From positions 1 through 14,292 of the forward strand of contig JAUYIQ010000097.1 of assembly GCA_030688205.1 (NCBI GenBank): DNA of 14,292 bases, in the 5' to 3' direction. Shown in pieces: positions 12,470 to 14,292 of this stretch. The DNA is from Candidatus Curtissbacteria bacterium. GTDB lineage: Bacteria > Patescibacteriota > Microgenomatia > Curtissbacterales > GWA2-41-24. Below the pieces are notes generated by a model. It had not been told where the DNA came from. It made no database searches and worked only from the letters and a program-made list of their open reading frames with translations. Each line of letters begins with the position of its first letter. Positions within the stretch are counted from its first letter, which is position 1. The translations under genes were made by a program, and so were the position numbers.

Positions 12470-12712
12470 ATTATGTACTTCGTTCGGTTCACATTTTGAA
12501 AAAACGTTCGGTCAATCATTTTCTAAAATTTGAATAATTTCCCCGACCTCACTCAGGCCTCCGCTCGCCAAAACCTTAAATTAAGCCCGTATGTTTATAT
12601 TGGGCTCGCTTCGTCATGTTTTTCAAAATGCTACTCTCACGAAGTTCACCCTGATCTGGCTTTGCTGAAAAAGGGTCATGTTTTTGAATTGCAATAACGC
12701 TAATCTATGAAT
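12470..12712. repeat. Diverged intergenic repeat, copy B (partner at 950-1169)
   Basis: This fills the 257-nt convergent gap between the four-TM protein (plus) and the cytidylate-kinase-like gene (minus). Shared with copy A, in the same order, are AAAAAACGTTCG (12499-12510), CTCAGGCCTCCGCTCGCCA (12552-12570), TTGGGCTCGCTTCGTCATG (12600-12618) followed by TTTTT, GATCTGGCTT (12653-12662), and an end ATAACGCTAATCTATGA adjoining the stop codon of the minus-strand gene. TCATGTTTTTGAATT, found once in copy A (1091-1105), recurs here as TCATGTTTTTCAAAA and again at 12676-12690. No ORF was found. Confidence 0.7.
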
Positions 12713-13237
12713 TCAGGATGACGAGGAGTATTTTTCTATAATTTTGCCTGTAACTTCTTCTTCGGTGGTGTTTGTGGTATCAATTACTAGATCAAAAAAC
12801 TTTGGATCGAGGAAGTTTTCGTCTGCGTAGAGTTTGCGGAATTTTTTATCTAAGCCTTCTTCGCGCAGCCTTATTTCTTCTTCGGTTTCGTTATGAGTGT
12901 GTGTACGCAAGAGTGCACGATCTATTCTGGTTTTGTAGTCACAGGTCAATAAAACTTTCAGGACGTGGGGCATATCGCGCGTGAAATACCCATGGTAATG
13001 GGCATCAACGACGATTCCACCACGGTCGGCAAGGTCTGCAAGCTTGCGGTCAATTTCCTGGTCCAATTCATCAGGGATTTTGGCCTTGTCGTGAAGAGGG
13101 ATATTGTTTTCCAGCATGTATTTTCTGAAAAATTCACCGGCAGATTCATACTTTAGATTTAGTTTTTTAGTAAGCGCTTTGGCGGTTGTTGATGTGCCTG
13201 AAGCAATGGGACCGGATATGACGATGGAACGATACAT
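12713..13237 (-). CDS. Cytidylate-kinase-like nucleotide kinase (archaeal-type Cmk family)
   Basis: A 174-residue P-loop kinase. The N-terminus ISGPIASGTSTTAKALTKKL followed by KYESAGEFFRKYM matches the archaeal-type cytidylate kinase group, whose P-loop has GT in place of the usual GK. IVVDAHYHGYF fits the segment after the NMP-binding helices, and LLRTHTHNETEEEIRLREEG is the Arg-rich lid region. CMP phosphorylation to CDP is the family reaction; substrate specificity here is inferred and related AAA-type kinases are possible. The acidic tail ends in four Ser residues. It follows atpC on the same strand after 106 nt. The ATG is preceded directly by an AT-rich heptamer repeat and has no Shine-Dalgarno sequence. 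Confidence 0.82.
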   Translation of the reverse strand: MYRSIVISGPIASGTSTTAKALTKKLNLKYESAGEFFRKYMLENNIPLHDKAKIPDELDQEIDRKLADLADRGGIVVDAHYHGYFTRDMPHVLKVLLTCDYKTRIDRALLRTHTHNETEEEIRLREEGLDKKFRKLYADENFLDPKFFDLVIDTTNTTEEEVTGKIIEKYSSSS

Positions 13238-13240
13238 AGA

Positions 13241-13275
13241 AAGTTAAAAGTTTAAAGTTAAAAGTTTAAAGTTGT
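13241..13275. repeat. AT-rich heptanucleotide repeat upstream of the cytidylate-kinase-like gene
   Basis: Five 7-bp units on the plus strand: AAGTTAA, AAGTTTA, AAGTTAA, AAGTTTA, AAGTTGT. The tract ends 3 nt before the start codon at 13237, so on the minus strand it occupies the position of the 5' leader or promoter. It could affect expression through slippage in repeat number. Confidence 0.75.
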
Positions 13276-13293
13276 GGACGTCAAATTTTATTT

Positions 13294-13340
13294 GACTTTT
13301 GATTTTGAACTGTAATTTTGAATTTTGCACTTTGAATTTT
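13294..13340. repeat. Degenerate period-7 tract between atpC and the kinase gene
   Basis: On the plus strand, units such as GACTTTT, GATTTT, GAACTGT, GAATTTT, GCACTTT and GAATTTT recur about every 7 nt with one slip. On the minus strand this reads as CAAAATT-like heptamers right after the atpC stop. Together with 13241-13275 it accounts for most of the 106-nt gap. Confidence 0.55.
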
Positions 13341-13343
13341 AAA

Positions 13344-13754
13344 CTAAACTCGTCTATGGCGCCTTTTGATTTTGAGCTGGATGAGGGCTTTTTGGAGGTT
13401 GGCTGCTGCGGTTGCGTATTCTTCTTCGGAAAGTGTGTGTTTCATTTTGATTGCTTCTTCTGCTTTCTTTTTGGCTTCCTCAATTTTCCTTTCTTCAATT
13501 TCTTCTTCCGGCGCTGCGAGATCGACTAACACCTTAACGTTGTCATTCCCGACTTGAGCAAAGCCGAAGCCGGCGGCCATCAGAGTTTCTTTTTGGTGTT
13601 TTTTAAAGGTTAACTCTCCCGGTTCAACTTCTGTTACGAGGCCGACGTGGTGAGGAAGGACGGTAATTTGTCCGGTTGAAGTAGGTAGGGTGACCTGATC
13701 GACTTCGTCGTCAAAGACTGTTTTTTCGGGAGTGATGATTTGAAGGTGCAACAT
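13344..13754 (-). CDS. atpC: F-type ATP synthase epsilon subunit
   Basis: A 136-residue epsilon subunit, part of the central stalk of F1 that couples rotation to ATP synthesis and inhibits hydrolysis. Residues 1-~85 form the beta-sandwich domain with the typical MLHLQIITPEKTVFDDEVDQ opening and the GQITVLPHHVGLVTEVEPGE core. Residues ~86-136 form the two-helix C-terminal arm (EEEIEERKIEEAKKKAEEAI, then SEEEYATAAANLQKALIQLK) ending in a basic tail KRRHRR. The length is normal. An own -10 (TAAAAT) ends 6 nt before the ATG, which suggests a leaderless transcript in addition to read-through from atpD. An extra membrane gene separates it from atpD. Confidence 0.95.
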   Translation of the reverse strand: MLHLQIITPEKTVFDDEVDQVTLPTSTGQITVLPHHVGLVTEVEPGELTFKKHQKETLMAAGFGFAQVGNDNVKVLVDLAAPEEEIEERKIEEAKKKAEEAIKMKHTLSEEEYATAAANLQKALIQLKIKRRHRRV

Positions 13755-13760
13755 ATTATT

Positions 13761-13766
13761 ATTTTA
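13761..13766 (-). promoter_or_regulatory. Putative -10 box of atpC
   Basis: On the minus strand TAAAAT ends 6 nt before the atpC ATG (13754), the same spacing as at nadK and the toxin-antitoxin operon. The surrounding sequence is very AT-rich, so chance occurrence is possible. Confidence 0.4.
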
Positions 13767-13794
13767 AAATTTCAAAATTATTGCTTTTTTTGTT

Positions 13795-14103
13795 TTAATC
13801 ACCGCCAAATCCTAAAAGAGTAAGAATTCCAAAAGCGAGTAACGCAGGCCAAAATATGAAATTGTTAAATGAGAATTTATAAATATCTGGACGTTGGATA
13901 AATGATAATATCTCCAATGAAGCGCCAACAAAAATGTAGAAGATAATAGAAAAAATAAGCAGATAGATAGCCTTCGGTCTTTTATTGAATATTCTCAATA
14001 AAAAGTAAAGAATTAGGTAAAGTATACTGATTGGAATTAACATTGCCACAGTGGACAAGGCGGGAATTAGGAAATACCACAATAATGTATGGTTATTAGT
14101 CAT
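13795..14103 (-). CDS. Small three-TM membrane protein between atpD and atpC
   Basis: A 102-residue hydrophobic protein with segments at ~10-36 (LIPALSTVAMLIPISILYLI), ~45-66 (IYLLIFSIIFYIFVGASLEI) and ~82-100 (FIFWPALLAFGILTLLGFGG). A short basic loop (RIFNKRPKA) follows the first. No family is recognised. It starts 29 nt after the atpD stop and ends 40 nt before atpC, so it sits inside the ATP synthase operon, where atpD is usually followed directly by atpC. No Shine-Dalgarno is clear. It may be a recent insertion, or a lineage-specific protein linked to the synthase; position alone cannot decide. Confidence 0.72.
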   Translation of the reverse strand: MTNNHTLLWYFLIPALSTVAMLIPISILYLILYFLLRIFNKRPKAIYLLIFSIIFYIFVGASLEILSFIQRPDIYKFSFNNFIFWPALLAFGILTLLGFGGD

Positions 14104-14113
14104 CTATTCTTAG

Positions 14114-14132
14114 TTCAAAAATCATTTTTGAA
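14114..14132 (-). other. AT-rich hairpin right after the atpD stop codon
   Basis: An 8-bp perfect inverted repeat, TTCAAAAA / TTTTTGAA, with a 3-nt loop begins immediately after the atpD stop. It is a possible weak terminator or processing/stability element between atpD and the small membrane gene. The stem has a single G-C pair, so its thermal stability is low. Confidence 0.4.
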
Positions 14133-14292
14133 TTACTTCTTAATATCTGAAATATCTCCTACCATATAGAACTCGCCCTCATCTACACTGTCGTATTCGC
14201 CTTTTAGGATTCTTTCGAATGACTCGACAGTTTTTTCGATTGGAACGTAGGCGCCTTTTCGGCCGGTGAAGGCTTCGGCAACAAACATTGGC
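14133..14292 (-). CDS. atpD: F-type ATP synthase beta subunit, C-terminal fragment (5' end outside window)
   Basis: The last 52 complete codons of the catalytic beta subunit. PMFVAEAFTGRKGAYVPIEK is the highly conserved C-terminal segment of AtpD. It continues through TVESFERILKGEYD and ends EFYMVGDISDIKK, matching the family's FYMVG.I end. The gene runs off the window. With atpC downstream on the same strand it marks the 3' end of the atp operon. The hairpin at 14114-14132 adjoins its stop. Confidence 0.95.
   Translation of the reverse strand, partial: PMFVAEAFTGRKGAYVPIEKTVESFERILKGEYDSVDEGEFYMVGDISDIKK

Noticed and set aside
13280..13296. Hairpin GTCAAA / TTTGAC as terminator of atpC
   Set aside because: It is only 6 bp, AT-rich, lies in a period-7 repeat and is not followed by a T-run on the minus strand.

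Overview
The window reads as chromosomal DNA of a moderately AT-rich bacterium, most likely a member of the Candidate Phyla Radiation (Patescibacteria). This is an inference from several traits. The genes are compact. Several have a -10 box 6-7 nt before the start codon and no Shine-Dalgarno (leaderless mRNAs). There is an isolated TraG/VirD4-like membrane ATPase, an archaeal-type cytidylate kinase, pilin-like sequences, and many small membrane proteins of unknown function. The genetic code looks standard, with TGA used as a stop.

Layout. 1-914: the 3' end of class II fructose-bisphosphate aldolase, then a cupredoxin-like lipoprotein. 950-1169: a diverged intergenic repeat whose second copy lies at 12470-12712. 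1170-1859: aquaporin, followed by a 145-bp imperfect palindrome (1881-2025). 2099-4997: a Pro/charge-rich membrane-tethered protein and a 786-aa TraG/VirD4/HerA-like ATPase. 4998-7111: an apparently inserted block holding a membrane protein, an RDD-pilin-like fusion and a RelE-type toxin-antitoxin pair. The block is bracketed by two versions of the last 27 codons of the ATPase, identical in protein but about 20% different in DNA. 7215-7703: a two-TM ion channel with a non-canonical selectivity filter. 7704-7989: gene relics. 7990-8060: a tRNA with anticodon UAU. 8065-10923: a divergent pair of a five-TM trypsin-like protease and a zinc-ribbon PIN-like protein, followed by a minus-strand gene relic (10931-11125). 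11125-12455: NAD kinase with a heptanucleotide-repeat insertion, overlapping a four-TM membrane protein. 12713-14292 (minus strand): the end of an ATP synthase operon (atpD, a small membrane protein, atpC) followed by a cytidylate-kinase-like gene.

How the parts fit. Housekeeping genes (fba, nadK, atpD/atpC, the cytidylate-kinase-like gene) flank a central accessory stretch (about 4984-11124). That stretch carries a toxin-antitoxin pair, gene relics, a tRNA, a membrane protease next to a putative nuclease, and a duplicated gene tail. The most informative structure is the duplicated ATPase tail. It looks like insertion at the 3' end of a protein gene with an incoming, synonymously diverged replacement tail, leaving the displaced native tail 2.2 kb downstream. 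The protease/PIN-like pair is the best candidate for an undescribed two-gene system, but its function is speculative.
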